Shown here piece after piece: positions 11,287 through 23,100 of a stretch of DNA of 64,000 nt. Within the stretch, counting starts at the first letter, position 1; each line of letters opens with the position of its first letter. This stretch comes from Amphiura filiformis (lineage: Eukaryota; Echinodermata; Ophiuroidea; Amphilepidida; Amphiuridae). Under the pieces are notes generated by a model, which was not told the DNA's origin, did no database searches, and saw nothing but the letters and a program-made list of their open reading frames with translations. The stretch spans positions 2,500,001 through 2,564,000 of the forward strand of contig NC_092637.1 in NCBI RefSeq assembly GCF_039555335.1, read 5' to 3'. Position numbers and translations under genes: made by a program.

Positions 11287-11444
11287 ATAATAATAATAAT
11301 AATAATAATATTTATTTCAATTGCCATCAATTACAAACATGAAAAAACATAAAAAGCAATTTAAATGACAATCCAGGAAAGAAGAAATAGACTAAACAGT
11401 CCAAGCACAATGTGTTCTTCTTTCCTGCTTATATTAAAGTACAT

Positions 11445-11475
<31 letters not shown>

Positions 11476-13612
11476 TAATAATAATAATATAGATACAAGA
11501 TACGCATAAATTAAAGCAAAAACATTTGCATGAAAAAATGAGTGAAACACTCTATGACATAACTTAACCTATGAAAAACATAATTACATCATAAAATGCT
11601 CTTTACACATGGCCTTAAACAAGGTAAGGGAGGGCGCAGAGCGTACAACAGTGGGAAGTTCATTCCACAAACGTGGAAAGGAAACAAAAACAGAGTTGAA
11701 AAAGGCATTGGTATGAGAACTACAGTGGAGATACCTAAACTCCTTAACCTTAGAAGGCTTGAAAAATTGGCAAAAAGAAGAAGGACCAATTCCATTATTC
11801 AATTTAAAGCAGAAGATCAACCTCAACAAATCAAATAAGTTGCATGTTTTAAGTAATCCAAATTCATCTAATCTAGACTCATATGAAAGATCAGGAGGAC
11901 ACCTCTTCCTATACATCAAAACTTTAGAAATCTTTCTCTGACTCTTATCTAACCTATCAAGCAGGCCAGTCTGACAAGGATTCCAAATAACAGCACAGTA
12001 AGTAAGATGAGGGAGTATCAATGCCTTAAATAGATGTAGAAGAGCACCGAAGTGCATATGGCGAGAAGTTCTGATGACAAAACCAGTTAGGCGAGAAACC
12101 TTTTTACAGATTTTATCAACATGTGAAGAGAACGATAGGGAAGAATTGAAAACAACACCAAGCAGTTTATACTCATCAACAACCTTAATTGGAATACCAC
12201 CTAACTTGTATATAAAAAGACTGCAAGCCCTAGACCTCGAAAAATGAACAGCAGCACACTTAGAAGCACTCAGGGGGAGTTTATTCTCAATGGTCCACTT
12301 GTGAATTGTGTCAAGATCTTTCTGCAGTGCAACTTGATCCTCAAAAGTTCCAATAGAGCGTACAAGTGTATGGTCATCAGCAAATTGAAATAAGGCAGAG
12401 GACAGGTTGTCATTAATGTCATTTACAAATAACAGAAACAAGATGGGCCCCAAAACAGAACCTTGAGGAACACCCGATGTGACTGAAGCCCAATCAGATT
12501 TAGCTCCGCCAAAGATAACTCTCTGTTTTCTCCCAGAAAGAAAGCTTTGAATCCAGTTAAGCACATTATTCCTGATACCATAGTAATGAAGCTTTTGTAA
12601 CAAAATTGTATGATCTACTCTATCAAAAGCAGCACTAAAGTCAAGAAAAATCCCATCCACCAAATTACAATATTTGCTGTTATCAAGGTTACCACTGAGA
12701 AAATGATAAAATTTAGCCAACATCTGCTCACAATTCCTACCATGTCGAAAACCAAATTGATTATCTGAAAGAATGTCATGCTCATCAAGATAACCAAGAA
12801 GACGTTTGCAAACCAATCTTTCCATGACCTTACAGAGGATTGCTGTTAAGGAAACTGGCCTGTAACTCGAAATAGCATTCTTAGGCTTACCAGAGCCTTT
12901 GTAAATAGGCACAACATTTGCACACTTCCAAGCAGACGGAATTTCACCCTTTGAAATACATTCATTAAAAAAGGTACACAAAACGGGAGCTAATTCACTT
13001 GCACATGATTTTAAGAAAACAGGAAGAATATCATTAGGGCCGGGAGACTTGTTGGTATCAAGACCCTTAAGAATATCAATAACTTCATCAACAGAAAACA
13101 TGTCAAAGGAGAGACAAGCTCCACCATGAGAGGGGGGAGAGTCAGGAAGACAATTCACATCAATGGTAGAGGATGTTCCAAAGTTACTTGAGAAATGCTT
13201 ATTAAAAGCGCAAGCAATATCATCGGGGTCAGTCAAATCACCACTATCAGTAGTAAATGAAAGCTGGGAAGAGTCCTTAGAACTAGATCTTACATAGTTC
13301 CAAAATTTCTTAGGATTACTCTTAGCTAGTTTGGAAATACCAAGAGAATAATTACAATGACTAGTCCGAATAGCTTTTTCAAATTCTTACTACACTCTTT
13401 AAATTGTTGCTCAGCAACATGACTGCCAGATTTCTTAAACCTCCTGTACATAAGTTTCTTTCTTGTACATAACTTCCTAATGTCCTTGTCATCCAAGGAA
13501 CCGACTTACCCTTCTTAACAAATTTCTTAGGAACAGTTTTATCAACAGCAGCATTAATATAATGCTCAATAAGAAGAAGACCACCGGCTACGTAGTAATT
13601 ATTAGTGTGATC
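11287..13612 (-). mobile_element. 5'-truncated CR1/jockey-group LINE
   Basis: Minus-strand element in intron 1 of gene A. The 3' end is an (ATT)n tail at 11287-11311 ('ggcaattgaaataaatatt' then ATT repeats); a second ATT tract at 11447-11490 lies inside the 3' part. The open RT frame covers 13236-11584, and recognisable coding extends to about 13600 ('AAVDKTVPKKFVKKGKSVPW', 'FKKSGSHVAEQQFKEC') across two frame breaks. No endonuclease is seen, so it is 5' truncated. Upstream it abuts the MITE at 13613. Confidence 0.85.
11584..13236 (-). CDS. Non-LTR retrotransposon reverse transcriptase (partial ORF2)
   Basis: 550 open codons. Read from the sequence: 'NKSPGPNDI' (63-70), 'YRPVSL' (125-130), motif A 'FLDFSAAFDRVDH' (197-209), 'SGVPQGSVLGP' (254-264), catalytic box FADD (285-288), 'YKLLGVVF' thumb region, and a C-terminal 'PRLWNELP' block. 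The order matches CR1/jockey-group LINE RTs, and the catalytic aspartates are present. The reading frame is open over 1.65 kb, so the copy is fairly young. It lacks the N-terminal endonuclease and is unlikely to be autonomous. It is a transposon gene, not a host gene. Confidence 0.9.
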   Translation of the reverse strand: MTDPDDIACAFNKHFSSNFGTSSTIDVNCLPDSPPSHGGACLSFDMFSVDEVIDILKGLDTNKSPGPNDILPVFLKSCASELAPVLCTFFNECISKGEIPSAWKCANVVPIYKGSGKPKNAISSYRPVSLTAILCKVMERLVCKRLLGYLDEHDILSDNQFGFRHGRNCEQMLAKFYHFLSGNLDNSKYCNLVDGIFLDFSAAFDRVDHTILLQKLHYYGIRNNVLNWIQSFLSGRKQRVIFGGAKSDWASVTSGVPQGSVLGPILFLLFVNDINDNLSSALFQFADDHTLVRSIGTFEDQVALQKDLDTIHKWTIENKLPLSASKCAAVHFSRSRACSLFIYKLGGIPIKVVDEYKLLGVVFNSSLSFSSHVDKICKKVSRLTGFVIRTSRHMHFGALLHLFKALILPHLTYCAVIWNPCQTGLLDRLDKSQRKISKVLMYRKRCPPDLSYESRLDEFGLLKTCNLFDLLRLIFCFKLNNGIGPSSFCQFFKPSKVKEFRYLHCSSHTNAFFNSVFVSFPRLWNELPTVVRSAPSLTLFKAMCKEHFMM

Positions 13613-14072
13613 TACAGTAAGCCAAAAAATTCAGGTACCAGTTATGTTCACCGCCTGTATATCCTAAACAAAGACAGATATGTCATAATTGGAACCAGCA
13701 GCCAATAGCTGCATCTTTTAGCTCGAATTTAAGAAATTCAAGAAATATAAGACACGGCGATCCCAAAACCCAAGGAAGATACCAATGTAAAAGAGAACTA
13801 GTGCTGCGCTTCCATTGATTTAGTACATAAAACTAGCGTCGTGCTTTCATTGATTAGCACACAAAAGTGCAACTTTTGATTTCGTTTCTTCATTAGGTTT
13901 TAGATCACTGTTTCTTTAATTCTCAACCAATTTCAACAGGTAAGGTCTTAAATTAAAGCTAAAGAGTACATGTATTGGCTGATTGTTTTAAGTTTGTTTG
14001 ACATACTTGTCTTTATTTAGGATACAGAGGTGAACACAACTGGTAGCTTAATTTTTTGGCTTACTGTATATT
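13613..14072. mobile_element. TIR MITE with ~58-bp ends
   Basis: 'tacagtaagccaaaaaatt.ag.taccagtt.tgttcacc' at 13614-13660 is inverted at 14025-14070 ('ggtgaacacaactggtagcttaattttttggcttactgta'). The flanking TA on each side fits a Tc1/mariner-type target. Confidence 0.75.
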
Positions 14073-15050
14073 AAAAGTGTATGCTTTTATGTTATGCGGA
14101 AAATCATTGTTATTATACATTAAATCAAGCTAGTGTATGTGTATTGTTACACATTCAGAAGTGAATTTGGGTAAAAGGTGTGTTGGCCAATGTGTTGGTG
14201 AACTACGCTTGCCCTGTCTTGTAATACAGTGACGTAGATAGATCTGAACTTAAAGCCCTTATTAATTTGTAGGTATATATAATATGAAGGAATATATGGG
14301 TATGGAATTAAAAACGAAATTGTAATTTGTACCTAAACTTGGCATCTTGCCTTAATTTCGAACCATCACGTATATATGCAGTGCAATTAATATTTTAATA
14401 TTTGTACGTGGCTATGAGTCATGATTCTGTCGTCATACGCTGGTCATTGAGATCTGGCCAGATAAATATATTTTTTAACCCTGCGCAGTTCATTAAAAAA
14501 TACTCACTATTCCGTTATTAGTCAAATTAGTGCTTCAGCATTAATTAGTTCGTTGCTACGGATCTTCCAAGAATAACAAAGTAGATCGTTAGTAATAGCA
14601 ACCGTGTACTAATATTAATAAGGTAATAAAAGCAGCGAATTAATCATATAATAATTCTAGTTTAGACAAAAAAACCAATATTTTGAAGGAAGTAAAAAAG
14701 AGGTTAAACAGAATTTTTTGACGAAATTTGAACACTCTCCCTCCCTTGAACATGTTGCAAGCCAGTAAGTGTAGCCTCCTTGTTCCCAAATGATTTACCA
14801 TCATTGATATAGCATCAATATTATTTTTCAAAGTAATCATTTCAACTGTTACAAGTGTTACCGTCAATTATATTTTCCCGCATAGATTTTTTGCTTTTGA
14901 AATTATGAAATGTAGTACATGTAGCACGAACTGTTTTTGTACTCCCAAACATATATCTTAAACCTGATAACATGCATATAAATAGTTCGTAGTAGTAGTA
15001 CAATAATAGTCATGGTAGAGTAGGCAGTAGTGATAAAACAAAACCCTTAC
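14073..15050. other. Gene A first intron, no further feature
   Basis: AT-rich sequence with no convincing exon and no repeat partner found in this window. Confidence 0.4.
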
Positions 15051-15180
15051 CGTAACGTTTTTCGAATGTAGTATGGCCAACCGTTGTTTCCAATACGTCC
15101 ACAATAATAAAATAGGCAGAAAATAAAGCAGCAAATAAATCACGAAACAAAAAACCCTGATACATCATTATAATACTTGT
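15051..15180 (-). other. Probable 5' non-coding exon of gene A
   Basis: On the minus strand this block ends in a strong donor (GTTACG|GTAAGG). It has a same-orientation counterpart at 35251-35398 upstream of gene B, with 'CAACGGTTGG' and 'GAAACAACGG' shared and a donor at the same point. It lies 4.2 kb upstream of the gene A exon that opens with an acceptor. Both copies carry an upstream ATG reading 'M.YQGF' or 'MICQGF', but the frames diverge, so a UTR exon with a short upstream ORF is more likely than coding. The 5' limit is only where similarity fades. Confidence 0.5.
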
Positions 15181-15254
15181 AATGTATGCAGAACACCTTG
15201 GATTTGGAAGGCAGGTGGAATTGTATGCTTCTTATGATACGCATTTATAAATAC

Positions 15255-15579
15255 GCCCGGGGGGTCACTCCCATTGTGGCCTGTACACCATCCGCGATAA
15301 TGAAAACGCGTAAAAAGGGTCGTTTTTCGTGGGTAGGCAAGATACGCGCGTATCGCGTTTAGGGTGTCAAAAACATGAAAAATTGGAAAAAAAGGGTAGC
15401 AAAATTGCAATTGCTAAATACGCGGAAATGAAATTTAGGGTATGAAATTTGATTTTAGGAATGAAATCCCTGTTTAGGGTGTCGTTTTAGCCAAGGGTTA
15501 AATCCTTGTTTAGGGTGCTTTTCAAAAGTTGATTATCGCGGATGGTGTACATGCCACAATGGGAGTGACCCCCCCGGGA
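15255..15579. mobile_element. TIR element with ~9-10 bp target duplication
   Basis: Ends 'cccggggggtcactcccattgtggc' and inverted 'gccacaatgggagtgacccccccggg'. The flanks repeat 'ataaatacgc'. A target duplication of that size fits hAT or Mutator-type insertion. The interior has repeated 'tagggtgt' and 'tttagggt' words. Confidence 0.75.
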
Positions 15580-15696
15580 TAAATACGCACGAGACAAATA
15601 GGCACGACATACCAAGACCAGCAAGCGTGACCAAATCCCCATGCCATTGACCACTATACAGAAAAGGATAGAAACTCTTCAGATAAATACCATCAA

Positions 15697-16068
15697 TTTA
15701 AGGCTAGACGAGGTATTGTTGGTCGAAGCAACCTAAAAAAAAGATTTTCATTATCTAGATCAATATATTATTGAAAAATAACACCTTGATGTTTTGGAAA
15801 CGTTCATTCTGCAAATCATATACTTTGCAAACTTACTTAATTTATTGTTGTTAATGAATTATGTACGTTTTACAAAAGTGTTGTTGTTTCAACCCTCTTT
15901 GCAACATATCTCAAGAACCGCAGCACCTATAAAAGTATATCTGTGATATTTTAATTCTTCTACACACTCGCTATGAATTGAGCAGTACAGTTTTTGCCAA
16001 AGCTCACTACCATTCGTAAGATGATGTGAACTACCAAATCACAACAGCCTAATAATTAATAACCTTAA
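15697..16068 (-). mobile_element. TTAA-flanked element, family M6 copy 1
   Basis: About 370 bp, also at 36804-37175 and 54468-54840 in the opposite orientation. One end reads TTAAGG.ta.acgagg, the other CCTTAA. Shared core words: 'tgctcaattcatagcgagtgtgtagaagaatt' and 'gaccaacaatacc'. No coding frame. Confidence 0.75.
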
Positions 16069-16250
16069 GTATTAATTGAATAACAAAATTATTATACATG
16101 GGGGATTCCGAATTTGTAATAATTATGTTATCAGAAACAACATTTTGGAAGTGATAAATACCATTAAATTTAAGTATTAATTGAATAACAAAATTATCAC
16201 ACATAGGGGATTCCGAATTTGTAATAATTATGTTATCAAAACAACCTTTG
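16065..16250. repeat. ~105-bp tandem duplication
   Basis: 'aagtattaattgaataacaaaattat.a.acat.ggggattccgaatttgtaataattatgttatca' occurs twice in direct order, near 16066 and 16170. Confidence 0.8.
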
Positions 16251-16469
16251 GAAAGTATTTGCCGACGGAAAAAAATATTTATCGACGGAAACGTTTACAA
16301 TATAATTTGTTGTAATAATAATAAGTTGAAATAAATAGACCATTTTTGCTGCACAGTAGGCTCGTGTTGCTTTTAAAACACCTCGCGCGCGCATTCAAAT
16401 GTACAGTTAGACCACCGGATGTGTAGAAGGTCATTTCGAGACGTATTGCCTACAAGCTGTTATGGCATG

Positions 16470-16990
16470 CCTATTTATAAATGGTGCGCCCCTAAAGCCG
16501 TTGGAGTTCGACAAAAAAATACCTTGTTTTTCAATTTGCACCATACGAAACTATACGAAACTTTAGTGTATACACGGTTGAGGGGCCAAGTGGACTTAGA
16601 GTCTTCTTTCGCTCAGGTCTTCAATTGCTATACAGTCTATTTTGAACTCGGCCTTGTATGTAGTTTCCCCAGCCTCTACGTCACGTGTCGCGTGTCCATT
16701 CGCGTTTGAAATAGTCGTTTTCAGATGATGGTGGATGCGATATCGCAATTTTTGACGTCGCCATTGGATTAACACATAATCATGAAATCTTCACAAACAA
16801 TTCTAAATTTGTTATGTGTTGTCAAAGCAAAATTATCTTACTCTAAAACCGTTGAGGTACGACAATGTACCACACTGTACGTATGTTATTTTTCAATTTA
16901 TAAATGCTAACCGTGTATTTTGAATGGGGCTGTCAGCCTTGTATTTTCGCCAGCCTCGAACGTCACGTGTCGCGTAACCTATGCCGCCTG
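16470..16990. repeat. Diverged tandem unit with TACGTCACGTG motif
   Basis: Two related units (16480-16710 and 16722-16990) each run from 'aaa(g/c)ccgttg.ag.t.cgac' to 'cagcctc.acgtcacgtgtcgcg'. The second has a close copy at 20615-20878 inside gene B. The shared TACGTCACGTG/GTCACGTG core resembles CRE/E-box sites, but a repeat origin is equally possible. Confidence 0.6.
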
Positions 16991-17870
16991 GTCGTTTTCA
17001 CTTCATGTAGTGCGCCACCAGTAGTTTGTTTTAATTTCACTTAGAGGGAGCTATCGTGATTTTTCGTATTTACATTTATTATGACCGTCCACCCAGGGAT
17101 ATGAGACATGGTCTGTAATGTCAACGATTTCACTTTTAGAGATATTAGACAGGCAAATTCTCCTCAAAATAAGCTTTACATGTTTTTTATGCTTTTGCAA
17201 GGTAGTAAAAATATTAGTATGGACCATATCTCAAAACAAGCTCTGCTGAGTCCGTTCGTGGTGGAATGTCTCACAAATAAGGGAGTGTTCAGATATGCTT
17301 TTTTTTTGCACAAGATATTGCCCAGGAGTTATATTTTTTGATTTTCACAGTTAAGCGGGGACTTTTTTGTGTGTGTTGGTGGGAAATGTTTTGTTAGTGA
17401 TAGTGCTCATGTAGTGGGGTAAGTTTCAACTGGAAGTACCCAATTCTGATACATCGTGCACAAGGATTTTAGTAGCACTGTAATGGTTTTTAAAGAAGAA
17501 ACGATGACTTCAAGTGTTTCCAGAGGATTCCTGACAAAAAAGACATTTACACAAATGTCTTACAAAATTAATAATAGTACAACTTAATTTTAAAAAAAAA
17601 ATTGCTTATTTTCCTCTTTTCCATTTTTTGTCTAACTGACTATGAATAATTCACCACTTTAAATAGAGACACAACGAAGGAAATGCTGGGACAGAGGTTT
17701 GTTTCTCAAAAATATTATTTTATTGAGTAGATAAAAAGGGCACACATTTTGTATCCGCCTTTGTATAAAATACTTTAATTATAAACTTGCGTTATAAAAA
17801 AACATCGATCTACAGTACCCTGATAATGTTGTACTAGTAGTACAATTGCAGTTGCAACCAAGTAAAATAT
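16991..17870. other. Intergenic, nothing recognised
   Basis: No exon with conserved relatives in the window and no repeat partner found. The 77-codon frame at 17108-17341 shows no domain. Confidence 0.4.
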
Positions 17871-17871
17871 A

Positions 17872-18449
17872 TATGTGATTGGACACTGCGAATGAGACGT
17901 AAACTCGACAAATTGTATTCTGAGTAACAGTGTATAATATGCGTGTAGGTCGTATTCATAGATATCTCAATTCGGTGCGACAAGTATCTTATCAAACACT
18001 GTTTAAACCAATCAATAATCCTATTGCTGAAGAGGATAATAAGCTTCTACATATTTCTATAGAAATAGATCTCGTTTTTGTTCGCTTTGGCTAAATCCTG
18101 TTCAAGTGGTGGGTTACAAAGCATTGTATTTTGTCTAGGTATGTATAACCAACAATAAGAGGATATTCCTGAACCTCATTGACTTGGGGATGATTTGAAA
18201 TGACCGCCAATTATCACTGTTTGGTATTTATTACCAGAAAGGTGGAAAAAGAGACACACGTAGAACCGAAAAAGGTACAATTTTGTTGAGGGAATAGAGT
18301 TCAACAAACCACAACCCCGTTTCTGGATATCGTTTGAAGTCAAATGATATACCATTTTAAAGCTTATGAGTTATATTTTCTGAACACGAAATAAAACAAA
18401 ATTGACCGGGCCGAGTTTACGGCTGATTCGTGGTGTCCAATCACATATT
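17872..18449. mobile_element. TIR element, family M7 longer copy
   Basis: Ends 'tatatgtgattggacac' and inverted 'gtgtccaatcacatatta'. Shares 'attgtattctgag.aacag', 'tttgaagtcaaatgatatacc' and 'aaataaaacaaaattgacc' with the shorter copy at 28240-28488. Confidence 0.7.
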
Positions 18450-18535
18450 ACGTTTGAGTATTAGGCTATATTTAAAGAAATTGTTTGTCTAAAAGCTCTA
18501 CAATTACGTTCTTTATGGTGTAAATACCAATGTTT

Positions 18536-18874
18536 TTAAAGGAAGTCTCCGGCTTTGACAACAATATGCCTTATAATTATAAGCACGAATCACGCGGTTT
18601 TATTTAAAAGAAACTTATATTGACCTTAAAACGAATAAAAACAGCCGTCTTTCACCACGCGATATTCAGATTTCCCGGGCACAAATAACCATGACGTCAT
18701 GCGCCCTAGACAATTTCGGCGCGGGAATTTTGAATATCGCGTGGTGATAGCCGGCTGCTTTTATTTTTTATGGTAAATATGAGTTTGTTTTAAATAAAAC
18801 CATGTGATTCGTACTTGATCATTGTTTTGTAACATATAAGGCACAATGTTGTGTTTGCCGAAGTGTTTCTTTAA
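18536..18874. mobile_element. Palindromic MITE
   Basis: Nested inverted pairs: 'ttaaaggaagtctccggctttgac' / 'gccgaagtgtttctttaa', 'aatcacgcggttttattta' / 'taaataaaaccatgtgatt', and 'ccacgcgatattcaga' / 'gaatatcgcgtggtg'. The GC-rich loop includes TGACGTCA. Confidence 0.75.
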
Positions 18875-18879
18875 TTACA

Positions 18880-19944
18880 ACTTGGCGTCTGGTAGGTCTC
18901 AACTTGATGGTACTCACACCAAAAATAAACTTGACTTAATCTTGATGCACAAATCAAACAATTTATTGCCCTTATTTACCTGACCAATTCACATTGATTT
19001 CACTGGTAAAATGTCAAAACAATGTACCCTTTTAAAATACATGCCTTAGGAAACGTAATGTTACAATTATTATTGTACTTTTAAAAACATCAAAGTAACC
19101 TTATAAGGTTACTTTACAAAGCCATAATGTACGATTTCCGTCCAATTTTAATTTTGATATTCTTAACCCAAAATGCTGTAATAATATTTGTAATAACTGC
19201 CTCTAAGGCAACGAAAAAAGAAAACCCTATTTCAAGAATCCAACTGATTCCATTTATGTGCAAATTGGGACATGTGTAAACATTACAAATATGCCAAAAA
19301 ATTAGTTTGAAAACAATTAACTAATTTCTTATTATAAGATCGTATATTATGACTTGAATATACATGATATAAATAAAATATAATGACTTTATAAATATAT
19401 GGTTTATTAAATATTGTTCCTTTAACATGTTTATTATAAATCAGCAGCAATTCAATAAATATGCGCATTGTCTTAATTATCTAACAGTTGTTCGTCATTG
19501 TTTAATATGCAGCACTTTTTGTTTATGACTTTTTAGTATTCAGCACGACGCATTAAATTTTCGACCTGAAAATGTAGAAAACCCCATAGAAAAATTGCAG
19601 GAAAATAAATTGTGCCCCAGGCCCAGTGACCCCCCACAACCCCCACCCCCATGGTCGGCGCACCACGCCCCCCCCCCCCTAGGATCATTAGGATTAATCA
19701 TGCTACGCCACTGTTGGCCATCCTATTTTATCCCTGAAAATAAGGGGGTAGTTCCCTCAGCTCCCCTTGGCAACGGCCCTGAACAGACCTTAGTAACGAG
19801 TTATTTTAAATTTAAAATAGCCCACTAGTCAGAATTTTGAAAAGCGGGCCTTGTTATTGGTTTTCTGACTAGTGTACCTTCGGAGTAACAGATTTTTTGA
19901 CTGATGGTTAAACCACATACTCTTCTACTTTATTCAATCTCAGT
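18880..19944. other. Intergenic, 3' flank of gene B
   Basis: No gene seen. Includes C-rich tracts near 19645-19682. An AATAAA on the minus strand (19929-19934) lies only ten bases past the gene B stop. Confidence 0.4.
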
Positions 19945-20136
19945 TTAAACCACTGCAACACAACTATGTACGTACACGGTTTTCTGAATAGGGGTGCCTG
20001 ACAATTGGCCATTGGAATTAAAGATATATACTAACGCCGTCTCCTGGCGTCGAACTTTACGACATGAACAACCACCTGGACTGCAATATCCACGGTAGCA
20101 TTCTTCGTTGAAAACCCACTGCACGTTATTGTTGAA
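19945..20136 (-). CDS. Gene B coding exon 4 (cystine-knot C-terminal half, stop)
   Basis: Acceptor 'atctcctttcag', 63 residues and a stop, the same length as in gene A. 'VQWVFNEEC', 'CSPGGCSCRK' and 'VHSCVAVV' are identical to gene A. Confidence 0.9.
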   Translation of the reverse strand, partial: FNNNVQWVFNEECYRGYCSPGGCSCRKVRRQETALVYIFNSNGQLSGTPIQKTVYVHSCVAVV

Positions 20137-23100
20137 CTGAAAGGAGATAACATAAAAATAACAAGTTACATTAGCACTTAAAGCCATATTATAACATTTC
20201 TGTAAAAATAGATTAGTATTTATTTTTCATAAAATGTTAGCTTTTACAGTCAGATATGCCCCCTTTTACTTTTTAGCCAAACAAGTGAGGTAACGCATAG
20301 GAAATTGAAATTTACTACTAGCGCCCATGCATGTTACTCCCGCGGTTGTAATACGGTATGATTCTCTGGGTGGGGGTGGGGGTGTGTGTGTGTGTGTATC
20401 CCGCACGCCGTGTACATACTGTGCATACGCGTTCGACTAATATTTCCATCGTAATAATATGTAAAACGACGGTTCCCGAATTTTATTCAAAATCTCGGAT
20501 TTTGACAAAACTACATCACCTAAAGTCTTGATTTTTGCAGAGTATATTTATTGACTAAAGTACATTACAATCATGAGGGCGTTCTCCTCAGCAAATGTTA
20601 TAATATGCAGGCGGTGATGGAAGCGATATCGCCAATTTTGAGGTCGCCATTGGATTAACACATAATCATGAAATCTTCATAAACAATTCTAAATTTGTTA
20701 TGTGGTGTCAAAGCAAAATTATCTTACTCTAAAACCGTCGGTGTACGACCGTGTACCACACTGCAAGTATGTTAATTTTCCATTTGTAATTGCTAACCGT
20801 GTATTTTGAATGGGGCTGTCAGCCCTGTATCTTCGCCAGCCTCGTACGTCACGTGTTGCGCTTCCTATGCCGCCTGATAATATGGCTTTAAAGAGGAAGA
20901 CCCGTCAGAGCAGTTCTTCTGGAATGAATCAAACCTGCCTGGTTATCTTTGAGAGGTGCTAATTAATACAACAACATATTTATTAAACATCAATTAGCAC
21001 CTCTCAAAATCAGAGATAACATTGTCACTGATTAATTTGATAACCATTCAGGTTTGATTCACTCCAGAAGAACTGTTCTGACGGGTATTCCTCTTTAAAG
21101 ACAACGGTACGACCTCATGCCATCTTACCCAACAACATGACCAGTGAGGTTAAAATTTTGGATATTAAAAACGATTTAAGCATGAAAACAAGTCGATTTT
21201 CAGCTTTAAATGTACATTTATATATGAACATAAATAAACATAAATAAACACTAATTCATCCATTTATCGCTATACATGTAAACGGTTCCAAAAAAAGTAA
21301 GTCCCCCTAAGACATTTTAGTATAATCCAAAAACGGCTGGATCAATTCTCTTGTTTTAAAGTTTTGAACATAGACTGATTAGTTATGCATCAAGTGCTAC
21401 TTTTTATCATCTGCATTGCAAAATACAGCCATTTATTAAATTTTCGGCCAAAAAAAGTTGCATTTTTCTACATAGGCTTTTTATGCTTCAATTTGTGTTT
21501 GACAATTTTTTCCCTTTAAGTGAGTAATTTAATCAAGAAGAAGCATAATTTAATTTAATTTAATTTAAGCCTTTCCTGATTTAGGTGTCACACATTCAAA
21601 ACCAGTTTTTATGGTTCAGTGAATAAATTAAAATGAATGCTGCAGCTTATTAATGTTTTTCAATAATGAATAGGCATTCCTTCATGTGAGAGGGCTTCCA
21701 AGCATCGTTCTTCTCTGCTGCTGATCAAACTGGTTCCCCGCATGCTCCAGTATTTGCTGCAAAGTCCTTTAAGGTGGTGTTGTCCCTCACTTGTCCGCTT
21801 GTAACAAGTTGAGTCTTGATAAGGGCCACACATATAAATGTTTTTTAACCATTCAAGGAATGACCAATGAAACACATGTATAGGGATCCAGCATAAAATA
21901 TCTAACCAGGAATATGTTGGTCCATTGGTTAATTAATCAATGAACACAAGATTTATCATTTATCATTGAAGTTACAGTTGTTCCTTCCTGATAAATTTAA
22001 TTAGAATGAAAAACTTATTAAATTTACGCATTTTAATGCATACAAAAAGCCAATTTAGAAAAGTGCAACTTTTGTTGATGAATGAAATATTATAAATGAC
22101 TTTATGATTACTCACTGAACCATAAAAAATGTTTGAAATGTGCAAATATTAATTCATGAACATCTTAAGGGATCCAAAATGAGCGTTTATTGCGTTTCGA
22201 CAGTATTTTTTGTGGGACATGAGAACACCTCAGACCTATCGAATTGCATTCTGAATACGAAGCATGTCTTTCTGATATCAAATAATTTTCATTTTTTTAA
22301 ATCACAATATAATACAAATTTTATGACAAATTATAAAAATTTGATATTTTTCAAATTTTTGATATATAACAGCCCTCGAAGTAAATTATATAAATCTAAT
22401 GATATATTCTTAAAGTGTATGTAGCAGGGAGGAAAAGCCGACGGTCAATTGAAAATTTTGACCTTTCATATTGAATATATGGATTTTTTCCCAAAAAAGA
22501 CCTTTTTTTTTTTGGTGTTTTGGGAAAAAATCCATATCTTCAATACGAAAGGTCAAAATTTTCAATTGATCGTCAGCTTTTCATCCCACCTACATACACT
22601 TTAAGTATAAATCATCAGATTTATAAAGTTTACTTCAAGTACTGTTAAATATCAAAAATATCAATTTTAATGATTTGCCATAAAATGTGTATTAAATTGC
22701 GAATTTCAAAAATCAAAATTATTTGATATCAGAATGACATTCTTCGTATTCAGAATGCAATTCCATATGTCTGATGTGCTCTAATGTCCCACAATAAATA
22801 CTGTCCAAACGTTCATACCCCAGCCCTTAACGTAAGTTATTTTAATAATAAAAAAATATATAGAAACATTCCTTTTTGATTAATTTTCTTTAAGTGAAAC
22901 AGGTCTGAAACCACAAGTCATGCACAAAAAGCCTATGTAGAAAAGTGCAACTTTCAACTTTTTTTTGGCCGAAAATTTTATAAATGGCTGCATTTCTCAG
23001 TGAAGATGATAAAAGATGACAACAAAACCCCGTTCACTTGATGCATAACTAATCAGCCTATGTTCCAAACTTTAGAACAAGAGAATTCATCAAACCGTTT

